Below, one piece after another: positions 1-10,600 of a stretch of DNA of 64,000 nt. A model generated the notes under the pieces. That model was not told the DNA's origin, did not search any database, and saw only the letters and a program-made list of their open reading frames with translations. Numbering within the stretch: the stretch's first letter is position 1; every line of letters starts with the position of its first letter. The translations under genes and the position numbers were made by a program. The stretch comes from Shinisaurus crocodilurus. Taxonomy: Eukaryota; Chordata; Lepidosauria; Squamata; Shinisauridae. Location: positions 213,714,716 to 213,778,715 of the forward strand of contig CM037877.1 of the NCBI GenBank assembly GCA_021292165.1, in the 5' to 3' direction.

Positions 1-59
1 TATTTAGTTGTTTAGTTTGTTTTCTTTTTGCTTGGTTTGGCATATGCCACTGAAGGCAA

Positions 60-2590
60 CCTTTAGAAAATGTGTCCGGTGCAGCAGCAAACTGCCCCCA
101 ACAGATGACCACTCGCTTTGTCTGCTCTGTCTTGGGGAGGGGCACATGTGGTTATGTGCCCCCACTGCCAGGCTTTCACCAAACAAGCGAGGAGGCACCA
201 TGCGGACCGACTGAAGGCTGTGCTGTGGCGTAAGGCTCTGGAGGCGGTGGATGCCTCTTTCCGCAGAGATGTTGGCACCTGCTGCCCAGCCAGCCACTCC
301 ACCGACCCAAGGGGTGTTTGTTACAGTCCCCCCAACACTGGGTCGCTTCTTGTCCATTACAGCGGCAAAAAGGCTCGATCCACGAAAGCAGTGTTTTGCC
401 CCCATTTGGGATGGAGGAGGACACAGAGCAACAGAGCCTGAGAGTGTTTGGGGAGGGGCCAGGCACATGAGTAAGCTGAAGACATTTGAAGCTTGACCCA
501 GCTGTGCAGCTTGACCCCCTGCATAACAGACAAGCCTCAAACCCAGTTCAGGTGCTAGAAGCAAGTGTTGAGGCTCACCTGTAGAGGGAAACATTCCTGC
601 TCGCTCCTGGACCCAGCTTGGTTTACTCTTGACCCCAGAACAACTTTGACTCTTCTTCAGCACGTCCCTCTACTTGTTTTTGATTTCTTTGGCTTCAGAC
701 AGATATTCTTGGCTACTTAACCTTGGACTGGATAAACAACTAACACTAGCTGCTGCTTATCATTCGACTTGAGTAAATTACGACACAGAGTCTGAAAGGA
801 GGAAAAATAAGAAAGAGCTAAATAAATCTAAAAGCTCTTCTAAATCTGAGTAGTCGGCTCCGAGATTATCTCCGAATCTGACATCTCCTCCTTTGGCACT
901 GTAGGAAAAGTCAGTACTGATGTGGCCATCACCGTCTGTGTCTTTGATCTCTGAAGGAGAGATTCAGGACATTTCCCTGGCTCCAGATCGACCTCAGTCT
1001 CGAGATCGCACTTCAGTAGAGGGCCTGAAATAACAACCTGCTATGGACCATCTTGTTTCACCCAGGCCTCCTCTTCGCACCCGACACTGGGAATCGAGAG
1101 ACTGCTGTGTTTCGGGCTATCCTTCCCGATCCCGTTCTCCACCATCAGACTGGGAAGGCTGATCTGAGTGGTCCATGCCCCTTTAGAGAGGCTACTATTG
1201 GGACAATTGGAGGTTCCAGTACCCACGCAATCCATATTATGGCCACAAATACTACTGTGGGGTATCACCTCGGGTTTGAGAAGGCTTCCCCCATTTCCAG
1301 GAACCTCCCCGTCAGATGCAGGGTGACTCTATTCGAGTGCAAGACATCTTCCCTTGAAGACACCCTGCTCTATTGGCAGTGTTCGGACGTCGTCCTTCTC
1401 CATGGCGTTCTATCTCACCAGCTCCAGTGTTGATTTAGCAAAGTGTTTCAGAGGCTCCTTCGGCTTCACCTGCTCTTCCAGTTTCCGACCTGGAGAGGAC
1501 CTCACCATGAGTGTCGAGACCATCTTCACCCAAAGACTATGAGTCACACTCCTGCTCTTTGGCATCTCGAGCTCCCTGCATCTCTTCCCTTGACACACTT
1601 GTGGGCTCCAAAGACCCTGATTCTGTCAGAGGACATGGGTCATTTTTCTGACCAAATCCAGCTCATAGTTCAAACGCTAGGGATCCAGACACACCGCCCC
1701 GAGCAGGATATACAGGATCTGGGCTTTGATGCTGTTTACACAGAAGCATTGATCCCGACTTCCAACCTGTTCCTGCCGACACTGCTGCAGACTTTGCAGC
1801 AAACATGGAAGACCCCAGCTTTCACTCCTCCTACAGCTAAGCGGTTGGAGAACATGTATCGAGTGAGGGAAAAGGACATTAAATCCCTTTTCTCTCACCC
1901 CTTGCCGAACTCTATAATAGTTGAATCGGCATAGGGAAAGTCAGGAAAACAGTATTTGATGCTGGTAGATAAGGAGGGTCGCTGTCTAGACCTGCTCAGC
2001 CATAAGGTCTACTCTTCCACCTCCCTCAGCCTTTGGGTAGCTAACTACCAGACTACCATGACGAAGTACCAACTTTTTTGTGGGAGAAGGTTGGTTCTCT
2101 TTGTGATTACCTGCCCAAGGACAAGAGGGAACTGGCTTGAGTTTTCCAAGTGGAGGCAACCAAACTATCGTGTCATCAAATGAACACTGCCCAACATCAA
2201 GCTGACTGCAACAGCTGGGCTATGATTGCAGCTGTAGCTCTTAGAAGACACTCTTGGTTGGCTCTGTTCCTCAAACCTGATGCCTGAGGCTTGAGTATGC
2301 ATTGAGGACCTCCTGTTTGATGGGGATGGACTCTTTAACTCGCAGACAGATGACACCATGGATACAATCCAAAAGGCAATGGCAAATTAGATGGGCTTTA
2401 GACCACAGCCTCCGGCTTGCTCCTATCATCCAAGGAGATGGTTCAGACAGCTGTCTTCTTTGTTGCCCAGTCAGCAGTCACAGCGTCAACCTCGTACGCA
2501 GCAGCCCTCAGTACTGAAGCACTCTAATCAACAGCCCCGGTACCAGGGCTCCCACAAAGGAGGCAACTACACTTCTAAACATTGTCTTTG
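60..2590 (+). pseudogene. DIRS gag-like reading frame, multiply frameshifted
   Basis: Near 70-150 a frame shows a zinc-knuckle-like pattern (CVRCSSK, then CLLCLGEGH), and in the next frame CPHCQAF followed by a basic helix (RRHHADRLKAVLWRKAL), as in the N-terminus of DIRS gag proteins of reptiles and fishes. A basic, serine-rich low-complexity stretch follows at about 770-1010 (KSKSSSKSE region). A tyrosine-rich stretch (YPRNPYYGHKYY) lies at about 1215-1255. The conserved gag segment SLFSHPLPNSIIVESA, then DKEGRCLD and KVYSSTSLSLWVANYQ, lies at about 1886-2060. No single frame runs through; it is a dead gene. Gag would form the cytoplasmic particle. An unrelated 219-codon minus-strand frame over 4-663 is a shadow of this region. 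Confidence 0.6.
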
Positions 2591-2626
2591 ACTTTCCTGT
2601 GAGCATGACGTGCCTCGTTCCCACTG

Positions 2627-3416
2627 TTGGATCCTGTCTGGCCTCCTTCCTACCTTAGTGGAGGAAGATCATATCTGACAGCTGGCCCCTCAAGATCGTC
2701 CAGCACGGGTACAGGATCAAGTTCGATGCTCTCCCTCCCTTTCTTGGCATCCGTACCACGCAGCCTTCACAACCGCTGTGAGATGATATTTCCCTGCTAC
2801 AAAAAGGCACAATCCAAAGGGTCACCTCTTGCCATCTGTAGGAAGGCTTCTATTCGAGGTATTTCACAGTGCTGAAGAGGGATGGAGGGCTTCATCCAAT
2901 CATGGACCTCAGGGTTGTCAACCTCTATATTACCCCAAGGAGGTTTTGGATGACCACGCTCCAATCGATCCTACCTCTCCTTTGCAGGGGCAATTGGTTT
3001 GCATCCATGTCGCTATTCATCAGGACAGTCCGTGCTTCTTTAGTTTCTGTATTGGTCAAGACATCTTCCAGTTCAGAGCGTTCCCATTCAGCCTCTCAGC
3101 TGCTCCTCGAGTCTTCACGAAATGCGTTGCAATGGTTTGCTCCCACCTCCGATCACAGGGCATACTAATTTTTCCTTATTTAGATGACTGGCTGATTGTG
3201 GACTTGTCGGAGCAAGGTCTTCAAGATTCCCTTATGACAGTTACCCTCTTAGAAGACCTCGGCTTCTATGTGAATTGGAAGAAGTCTGTCCTCAAGCCAT
3301 CAAGAACGATTCAATTCATTGAAGCCTCCCTCGACTTGAACACAAGTCGAGCCTATCTACCTCAGGATCAAGTGCAGACAATATTTACCTTGGTGAACAA
3401 AGTGCACAGTGCCTAA
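2627..3416 (+). pseudogene. DIRS reverse transcriptase fragment
   Basis: Two overlapping frames together carry DIRS-type RT motifs. The frame from 2869 has LKRDGGLHPIMDLRVVN and a TTLQSILP stretch. The frame from 2829 continues through FQFRAFPFSLSAAPRVFTK to the catalytic PYLDDWL at about 3177-3197, then WKKSVLKPS and the connection region. The YLDD box is intact, but a frameshift separates it from the N-terminal fingers, and the sequence stops before RNase H. In this family the enzyme copies element RNA into circular DNA. The break at about 3478 coincides with a palindromic MITE, and the next 3 kb is a minus-strand LINE. Identification is good at motif level; the exact subfamily is not determined. 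Confidence 0.75.
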
Positions 3417-3477
3417 AGGACTTCTGCGCACTCTATCCAACGACTTCTTCGTTTCATGGCCTCAACAGTCTAGGTCA

Positions 3478-3592
3478 GGGCTCTCCAACCTTGGATCCCC
3501 AGATGTTGCTGGCCTACAGCTCCCACCATACCCAGCCAGCATGGCTAATGGCAAGGGATTCTGGGAGCTGTAGTCCAGCAACATCGGTTCAG
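3478..3592. repeat. Palindromic hAT-type MITE copy
   Basis: Two inverted arms around about 3495-3525 and 3565-3590 carry the motifs CAGATGTTGCTGG and CCAGCAACAT plus CTACAGCTCCC and GGGAGCTGTAG. The same hairpin family occurs at 23813, 48795, 53272 and 58413, two of which have perfect 8-bp target duplications. The right end here is cut by the 3' end of the adjacent minus-strand LINE. Confidence 0.7.
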
Positions 3593-4052
3593 TTCTGTTT
3601 ATTAAGGTCAATGACCAATATAATTTACAAAAATAGAACAAAATTCAAGGAATCATACATACAATGTTAAGAACATACTAAAATCACTTGCTGATGGGTT
3701 TTGATGGCGGCAGCACAAAATTTGGCTACTTGAAAAGTGGTAGAGGGAGATTGATCAGAGAGGAGTAGAGCGGTGTAAAAAGTCTCCGGACGTCCAGGAA
3801 TGTTTCAGAGGAGTGGTTCAATAAATGTTATCTGCAAATCTCGGTTAAAAGTACAATAGAGGAGAACATGAGTCACAGATTCTATCTCACCAGAATTACA
3901 GGGGCTGGTATAGAAGTTTGAAGCGCTCTGTTGATGAAAATTTGATTGGACGCAAAGCTAAAATCAGGTTGTCGTTCCATGTCCAAGATATGCTGCTTGA
4001 GGATTGCCCTAGCCTTCTTGAGGCCCAAGGGAATAAGGAGATGCAATGAGAG

Positions 4053-4415
4053 TAGCGGTGGATCCAAGCGGGTCGGCGCCTCCGAGTTGATTTTTCGGGG
4101 CTTCTGCCGACCCGACTCTATTTTCTCAGCGGTGCGGCGCGGCCCTCGATCAGGCTGCTCCCTCCCGTCGTGTCGCTTCCGAGACCGGAAATGACGCGAC
4201 GGGACCCTGCGCAGACGCAGAACGCACCACAGAGGTCCAGCGCGCCTGCGCAGGGGTCCATCGCGTCATTTCCGGTCCCGGAAGTGACGGGACGGAACGG
4301 ACCGCGCGGGTGGAGAGGGCGAGCCGCCCCGAAGAACAAGGTACGGCCTCGACAGGCGTGAGCGGGGCCAATTTCGGCCTCGTTCTGCCCGGCGAGGCTC
4401 GTTCGTTCAAGCCTA
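4053..4415. mobile_element. GC-rich non-autonomous hAT element with 8-bp TSD
   Basis: The element starts TAG and ends CTA and is flanked by the perfect 8-bp direct repeat AATGAGAG (4045-4052 and 4416-4423). It is strikingly GC- and CpG-rich against AT-rich surroundings. It has a small hairpin (CGGGTCGGC at about 4068, GCCGACCCG at about 4106). The subterminal GCGTGAGCGGGGCC and ATTTCGGCCT motifs recur in the elements at 36063 and 42681. It codes for nothing recognisable. An 8-bp duplication is the hAT hallmark; the transposase would be supplied in trans. Confidence 0.75.
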
Positions 4416-4894
4416 AATGAGAGTCCATATTGCTGAATCTTTTGGGAGATTGCCTGCTTCCAAGTAGACTGAAATCCATCCCAGAGGGTGAGCAGGGCTA
4501 AACCAGATGGAGAGGAGATTAATTTCAGCCAGAAGTTAAAAATAGAAATCCAGGCCCTAGATTCGATCTTTTGCAAGCCCGTCTCAAGTCGTAAAGTGGC
4601 ATTTGACACACAAGGAGGTACTTGAAGATTAGCCCTAAGAAATTTGGACTGGACAACTTCTAGAGGAACAAATTTAGTGTATGGACCAAGTTGAGCTCCA
4701 TATAAAAGCTGAGTTATACATTTGGCCTTGAACAGTTTTATTGCTGCAGGAACAAAAGAGCCACCTCTAGAGTAAAAAAAATTGAGGATCGCCGAGGCAC
4801 TCCTTTGTGCTGTCTGAATGACATTTTCTGCATGTGCCTGTTGTCTACCATTTGCCTGGAAGACTATGCCCAGATATTTGAAGGTCTTGACCTG

Positions 4895-5518
4895 CTAGAT
4901 CCTATGACCATCTAAGGACCAGCGGTACATCTTTGGTCTTTTGACGAAGGTCAAGATCTTAGTTTTCTGGAAATCTATTTGGAGATGGTTGTCAAGACAG
5001 TATTGGGCCAAAGCATGCAGGGCTCTCATCAGATCGATGGGTGTTTGTGACAAGATCACAGCATTTTCAGCATATAATAGGGTCGAGAGCATCCTGTCTC
5101 TCAACTTAGGTGGGTGGAAATCTGATTGAGTTAAAGCTACAACTAGAGGGTTAATGTAAAAATTAAACAAAAGTGGGGAAAGTATGCAGCCCTGTTTTAC
5201 TCCTTTAAAAGTTGGAATAGAACCAGAGAGAAATCCCTTCGGGTTACACCTAACTTTTAAGTTGGTGTTTTGGTGTAAATTATACATAAGGAGTAAAAGG
5301 TGACGGTCCACTGTGGAGGCCTCTAATTTAAGCCAAAGTTTATCTCTTGAGATAGAGTCAAATGCAGTTTTGAAGTCAATAAAGGCTGCGAAGAGTGACA
5401 TTTTGGGTTTGCTGGAATATTTCTCCACCAGATGTTGGAGAATAATTGCCTGATCCATAGTGGTCCTCCCAGCTCTAAAGCCCTCCTGTTCTTCAGCTAA
5501 GATATTTTCATGGTCCAT
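4895..5518 (-). pseudogene. Reverse transcriptase domain of LINE copy A
   Basis: An open 207-residue frame covers the central RT. In order it shows EQEGFRAGRTTMDQAIIL (fingers), FIDFKTAFDSI with the first catalytic aspartate, VKQGCILSPLLFNFYIN (template grip) and a thumb-side segment LQIDFQKTKILTF. The expected YADD box reads LLYAENAVI, so both aspartates of the catalytic pair are altered and the enzyme would be inactive. The N-terminal endonuclease lies beyond the truncation at about 5703. Frames at 4118-4609 and 3882-4067 carry the C-terminal remainder on either side of the hAT insertion. Confidence 0.75.
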
Positions 5519-5703
5519 CCATGCAGATGTCTGGCATAAAGCTTACTGATTGTAGTCAATAAGATGATCAGTCGATAGTTAGCTGGATCGTCCTTCCTTC
5601 ATTTTTTGAAGATGGGCAAGATGACAGCCAGATCCCAGACACGGGGAACTAGTGTACTGTGGTCGATATAGGTAAAAAGATTCACCAAAATGGGAGCCCA
5701 CCA

Positions 5704-6780
5704 TGAATGAATGAACTTTATTTTACGGTCAACTGACCACCAACAGGATACAAAAATACATAACATTAAAAAGTATTGTTCTATATAAAAATATTAAATC
5801 ACAGTGCCAGAGAAGATCTGGTCAGAATGGCAACATTCAGGAATTTAGCAACCCACTCAGTGATTAATCTGTTAGATCCTTCAATTAAAATACATATAAG
5901 AGATTCTAAGGCACGACCTGGAAGGGCTTGGGTAATTGGGAGTAGTAATGCATCTCTAACCCCCTGATAATAACAGCAATTGAACAGAATGTGTGTTACA
6001 GATTCTACTTCAACATTGTTACAGGGACAGCATCTCATCTACTGGTGTTCTAGAGTATCTTCCGTCTAAAAGTTTAGACAGCAGGACGTTAAACCTAGCC
6101 AGGGAGAACACTTTCCTATAAATTGATAACCAGTTTAAGTAAGTCATTCCGTCATTAGAGAAGGGGCCTGACAGACCCAAGGAACTAGGAGAACACGGGC
6201 CCCGTGCTGCATAATGAAGTTCTTGGAGATCGATGTCTCGCAATCTCTATTTAAATGAAGATTTTGCTTATCCCAGTCCAAGGAAAGTAGGTGGGATGGG
6301 GAGATCCCCATAGAACTAACTTTGTGCTCCACTTCTTTCCTCCAGGGTGTCATACAGGGGACTTCTGGTGACGACCATGTTTAGTAGGTAGCTGCCAGCG
6401 AAAACTTGCCGCTGAATCAGAAAGTCAATAGCAGGGCTAGATTATCAAAACATGAGACGGATCAACGCAGCCTTCTAACAGCCAGGCAGAAACATGAGCA
6501 CGAACGGAGCAGAAGAAAAGCCAAAAAAAGTATAAAAGAGTAAAATCACCACACTCACGAGTCCCAAACTTCCAGTGAGATTCACCTTCCTCTTCAGCTC
6601 TCTTCAGTGTTCCCAATGACAATTCTGGTGTGCTGCGGTGGACAGGGGCTCCCACGTATCTTAAAAAGTTTAACAGCTGAGGATATGATTGAAGTTGGCT
6701 TGTGTTGACTTGTGTCCAGGAGGAGAGTGAAGCAGGAGTCCAAAGGTCAGTAGCACAGAGCATCAATCATCAAGACAAGG
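5704..6780 (-). mobile_element. Non-LTR retrotransposon copy B, 3' portion
   Basis: Second minus-strand copy of the LINE family seen at 3592-5703. Its 3' end at about 5704-5760 has the palindrome GGTCAACTGACC (about 5728). The frame at 5799-6038 encodes a C-terminal cysteine-histidine motif (CCPCNNVEVESVTHILFNC) common at the end of several LINE ORF2 proteins. Frames at 6019-6353 and 6437-6766 extend toward the RT with stops and frameshifts. The boundary with the DIRS recombinase at about 6780 is approximate. Copy B may have inserted into copy A, but no clear target duplication was found. Confidence 0.6.
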
Positions 6781-7403
6781 TCCAGGGCAGAAGGCAGCAC
6801 TGGAGCTGAAGAACACCAAGATTGTGCTCCAGCCGGATGTTGTCTTTCTTCCAAAGGTTGTTTCACAGTTCCACTTGAACCAGGACATCATTTTACTGGC
6901 CTTCTTCCCATCTCCTTCGCAGATGGAGAGGACAATGCATACTCTTGATGTCAGAAGGGTCTAGCATTCTATAAAGCGTGGACGGAATCGATTCATCAGT
7001 CCTAACGTCTCTGATTGCTATGGGAGCAAGAGCAAAGGACTTCCAGTCTCGTTGCAAAGGTTTGCAGTGTGATACATGCTATCAGGCTTGTTTACGAACT
7101 CAACAGACTGCTGCTTGCTGACATTGTGACTGTCCACTCTACAAGAGGTGTTGCTGCTTTAGTGGTGTTTGGTTGAGGGGTCCCTCTGCCTGTGTTCAGC
7201 CACTATGTGGTCAACTCCTACCTTCATCCAACACTATTGCTTGGATGTACGGGCTTGAGTGCACTCTGCTTTTGGCAGAGCTGTCCTATCATCACTCTTG
7301 CAGTGATGTCACCAACCCACCTCCAGTAAGTGAGCTTGGTACATCGTCCATATGTGTGATGCACAGAGACCATGAAGAACAAGAACAGGTTGCTTACCTG
7401 TAA
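6781..7403 (+). pseudogene. DIRS tyrosine recombinase, C-terminal part, decayed
   Basis: One frame from about 6817 reads KIVLQPDVVFLPKV, then VSQFHLNQDIIL and HTLDVRRV before a stop, all typical of the DIRS recombinase. A later frame holds the catalytic HSTRGVAA (H-x-x-R pattern) at about 7139. The frame at 7173-7403 ends next to the terminal repeat. Tyrosine recombinases insert the circular DNA intermediate of DIRS elements. Together with the RT upstream this appears to be the 3' half of the element that begins the window, separated from it by about 3.3 kb of nested LINE. It is inactive. Confidence 0.65.
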
Positions 7404-7790
7404 CTGTGGTTCTTCGAGTGGTCATCTGTGCATTCACACAACCCACCAACCCGTCCCCGCTCTGTGTCACTGTCAATCTCGATGGGACTGTCTGAAGTAA
7501 TTATACTGTCAGTATCAATGTCGATCTTTGTACCGATGTTTGATATGGAGAATTCTCTCAGTACCGAGGCCACAATAGGCGGTCTCTGGGAACTGAGGGA
7601 ATAGGCAGGAACCCGCTAGGAGCATGCTCAGTGAGACGGTGGGTGGAGGGTTCCCACCTAAATTCCTCAGCTTTAGAAGTTTCCCAAAGAGTCTCAGCAC
7701 AGGCGCAGAACCTATATGTGTGAATGCACAGATGACCACTCGAAGAACCACATTTACAGGTAAGCAACTGGTTCCTTCTCAGCTTTTGTG
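7371..7790. repeat. DIRS terminal region with inverted repeat pair
   Basis: The segment at 7380-7440 (GTTGCTTACCTGTAACTGTG, then TTCGAGTGGTCATCTGTGC) recurs in reverse complement at about 7710-7775 (GCACAGATGACCACTCGAA, then TTACAGGTAAGCAAC). Inverted termini just beyond the recombinase gene are characteristic of DIRS elements, whose split repeats template circularisation. The arms are 60-70 bp and about 90 percent alike by eye. Confidence 0.65.
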
Positions 7791-7849
7791 CAGTTTCCCC
7801 CATTCTAAAAGACTGAAATGCCTCTCCTAAGGCTTAGTTACTGGCAGTA

Positions 7850-8018
7850 AGAGCTTCAAACTACAATATGTTTGTATTTTGGCCCCACCCCTTTTGCCTT
7901 TGGCCGGTCCTACTCCCTTTGCTTTCAACCTTGCCCACCTACTGAAATGTTCCACACAAGAGCTTTTTAAAATTAAATTTGGCCCTTGGGCTGAAAGAGG
8001 TTCCCCACCCCTGCCCCA
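7850..8018. repeat. hAT element fragment
   Basis: The right end GGTTCCCCACCCCTG (about 8004-8018) is the reverse complement of the CAGGGGTGGGGAACC terminus of reptile hAT elements, also seen at 14243. The upstream sequence is CT-rich. No left end or target duplication was found. Confidence 0.45.
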
Positions 8019-8967
8019 GCTCATGGGCCAGTATAGTAGTTTTAATAGGTTTAATTAAAAGATAAAGAAGAAGATTGGGAAAATTAGCATTTTCCATATA
8101 AGCAGGGGAAGGTGTCACAATGGAAATGACAAGGCAAGGGCTAGGCTATGCAACCAAGGGAGCTCAGGTGTTGGTGATGGGCTGTGGGGGTGGAAATGGA
8201 TAGATTTGGGAGGAAAGGAAAAGAAATTGAGCTGGAGCACCTATAATTATCTGACTGCAGAGGAAGGAGAACCCTTCCCACTTGGTTGCCAAAAGATTGA
8301 AAAATGCCGTGGACACATACTACCCTTGGGGCCTCAACTTTTAGGTAAAAATTAAAAAAGGAGGCAACAGCCTCACTAGCCTTGCTGAAGCTGCCAATGA
8401 CTGTGCCACAGTCCTGACACACACTCCATGCCTGCTATTAGGTGTTTTTGTTTTGTTTTTAGGAGACACAGCAGCGAGATGTTTAGCATCATATCTACTG
8501 TGGCCCTGAAATATGTCCACCACTTGTGTATGGAATCAACCTTCACCTGCATTAATTCCGCTAATAATGTATTTCTGATGTGACTGCCAATCTTGAATGA
8601 ACAGCCTTAGTTTAATTAATATAAAATGTTTGTTTTGTAAAGAATTTAACTTACCAGAATGCTTTCCCCCCTTTTCTAGGTTTTCTCTTCGTGCTTCTTA
8701 TAGCTGGTATGTAATTCCTTCAACTAATGGGAAAGGCGTGAAGATGCATTCTTAAATGTTCACATGCAGGGCCAGAGTTTTATGGAATTGCTCATGTTTT
8801 TACAATACGAAAATATACCGGAGTTGTAAAAATGGCCCTGTCTAGTCAATGTTCACTTTTAAGTCTCACATTTCAATTGGAGAGATTTAATTGCATTCTT
8901 AACTTTCCCCTTGAAACAAGTAGGAATTTAAAAGTGCTTAACATTGGCTGAAGATGCCCTGGATGAA
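8019..8967. other. No repeat or gene recognised; one exon-like segment
   Basis: AT-rich DNA without a convincing reading frame. The only notable feature is a 27-nt segment at 8680-8706, flanked by a pyrimidine tract plus TAG and by GTATGT (see the entry for short exon-like segments). Confidence 0.4.
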
Positions 8968-9950
8968 GCAATCCTATGGTGCCTAGATAGCATCTGAGGG
9001 GCTAGGATACTTCAGATTACCCAGTCCAAGGCCAGAGACAGTGCTCCAACCTCAGAGTGGGGAATCAGAGAATTGACCCGCCTCCCCTGCCCCTTTGCAG
9101 CCAGTGTAGAAAGAACCATACCAGCTGCCATCTGAGGTCAGGAACTTGACCTCAGAGAGGGTGGAAAGGGGGCGGGGAGGGGAAGAGACTGCAGAGACTA
9201 GGATACGAGCTAACCTGAGGTTTCTCCAACCTCCTTCCCTCCCCCTCTAAAGTGCCTCAGCTAGATGGGCAAAAAAAGCCCATCTAGGAGAAAATGCAGG
9301 GTGCAAGGATGTAGGGATGTGTGCGGATCTTGATTGGGGGGGGGAGCGGGGGCAAACTCGAGCCCTGCGGAACTTACCTTTCCCCAGTTTGGCAAATCTC
9401 CCCAGAGAGGAGCCAGGGAGAGGTACTTCTGGGTCTCCGGCACTGCGTTTTTCACGTAAGTACCATAGAAAACCACCTTAAAACGGCCTCGATTTGCTGT
9501 TCGTGGCCGTTTTAAGGTGGTTTTCTATGGTACTTACATGAAAAACACAGTCCCAGGGACCTGGAAGAGACACGACGGGACCCTGGCACTGCATTTTTCA
9601 CATGAGTACCATAGAAAATCACCTTAAAATGGCCATGAATAGCAAATTGCGGCCGTTTAAGGTGGTTTTCTATGGTATTTAAGTGAATAACGCAGTGCCG
9701 GGGTCCCGTTGCGTCACTTCCTGGCACAGTGCCAGGACCCGTTGTGTCACTTCTGGGTCCCCAGAAAGTCCACTGAGCAGTATTGCACAGCGGGGGTGCT
9801 CACTGAGCACCCAAAAAGGTACGTGTACATCCCTACGGATGGGGAGGCAAAGATCTCCGCTGCTCATCCTGTTCTGCATAGGATGATTGTAAACCTCCAA
9901 GTTTGGGGGCTTATGATCATTGAGGGTGTAACCCATAGAATTATGCCCAA
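8968..9950. mobile_element. TIR element of the GCAATCCTAT family, split by a hAT insertion
   Basis: 8968-9300 and 9840-9950 align by eye, in order, with the reverse complement of the full-length copy at 62693-63141. Both have the AGCAATCCTATGG terminus, TTTGCAGCCAGTGTAGAAAGA, the CCTTCCCTCCCCCTC block and the end ...CATAGAATTATGCCC. The hAT-like element at 9313-9834 lies between the two halves. Non-coding. Confidence 0.65.
9313..9834. mobile_element. Non-autonomous hAT-like element with two long hairpins
   Basis: Ends AGGGATGT...ACATCCCT, flanked by imperfect 8-bp repeats (AAGGATGT and ACGGATGG). Inside are two successive hairpins. The first has 46-bp arms at 9443-9488 and 9505-9550 with only two mismatches and a 16-nt loop. 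The second, more diverged, has arms at about 9585-9634 and 9651-9699 and is a duplicate of the first. Repeated CGACGGGACCCTG-like motifs link it to the elements at 4053 and 36063. No coding capacity. Confidence 0.65.
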
Positions 9951-9989
9951 AGTCTTTTTTTCTGTTCTGTACCAGACAGTATTCATGCG

Positions 9990-9992
9990 TGA

Positions 9993-10030
<38 letters not shown>

Positions 10031-10031
10031 G
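9990..10031. repeat. (GT)n-(GA)n compound microsatellite
   Basis: About nine GT units run directly into about twelve GA units. Confidence 0.95.
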
Positions 10032-10039
10032 TGCTTCCA

Positions 10040-10140
10040 GACAGAGGGCTCATAGCACTATAAATTAAAAGGCATGTTCCTAGTGCTGCATTAGTTTTGG
10101 AGCCCAATATTTTCACCCACCTCACTTCTGTGGAAGAGTC
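10040..10140 (-). mobile_element. CR1-clade LINE fragment (endonuclease start)
   Basis: The reverse complement matches the beginning of the LINE at 33790 (TCCACAGAAGTG, GGTGGGTGAAAATA, GGCTCCAAAACTA, GCAGCACTAGGAACATG). The translated start RWVKILGSKTNAALGTC parallels VWVKILGFKTIAALGTC there. It is a short piece, cut on both sides. Confidence 0.6.
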
Positions 10141-10600
10141 TGCAAATGGAAATGCAGGTCAACAGAGCCGTGGAGATTTTCCTTCTAGGGGAGTAGAAAA
10201 TAATCAATGGGTGATTTTCTATCTAGGAGAGAGGACAGTAATCAATGGGTCGTTGGATGGGGTGGTGGTGATGCGAGCCCCTGACCAATTGAGTTTTTTT
10301 TATTGTCTCACATAGTGTACCACATATGACTAGCTAGCACAGCAATTTAATTTTTTGGGCTTGCTTGGAAGCAAGTACGGTCAGCACAACATCTGTTCTG
10401 AATTTATGTTGTTAGCTTTGCTTGGGGTGCGGGGTCATTAGTTCTTAATTTAAATTGTTGGAAATAGCTTCTTCTTTTTTCCCCTGGTGGCTTGGGTGAT
10501 AGGGAACAAGAGGGGGAGTGTTACTCAGCAAACTGTTAAAAAAACAAAGCATTGCGTTTTTTCTCTATTAATTTCTCAGAGGCAGTGGGATGACAAAAGC
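10141..10600. other. No feature recognised
   Basis: AT-rich sequence with T-runs and no recognisable reading frame or repeat. Confidence 0.4.

Larger units (their letters stand above)
1..3478 (+). mobile_element. DIRS-type retrotransposon, 5' and central part (gag and RT), decayed
   Basis: A plus-strand coding sequence, broken by many frameshifts and stops, reads as the gag and reverse transcriptase of a DIRS element, a retrotransposon that integrates with a tyrosine recombinase rather than an integrase. The window opens inside it, so its left end is missing. It stops at about 3478, where a palindromic repeat and then a minus-strand LINE begin. The same family's recombinase and terminal repeats resume at about 6781, so the LINE block probably lies inside this copy; RNase H and the first half of the recombinase are absent. 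Family assignment rests on remembered motif similarity, not on a search. Confidence 0.75.
3592..5703 (-). mobile_element. Non-LTR retrotransposon copy A (unassigned LINE clade), 5'-truncated
   Basis: Minus-strand LINE with its 3' end at about 3592-3640 (tail rich in TTTATT, with the palindrome GGTCAATGACCA at 3607-3618) and RT coding toward higher coordinates. A GC-rich hAT element with 8-bp direct repeats interrupts it at 4053-4415. It ends at about 5703, against the 3' end of a second copy of the same family. Both copies share a 3' terminal hairpin, so they belong to one family. I could not place the clade from memory. Confidence 0.7.

Noticed and set aside
4..663. Minus-strand 219-codon frame
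   Set aside because: It lies opposite the DIRS gag region, has no motif, and the plus strand explains the sequence better.
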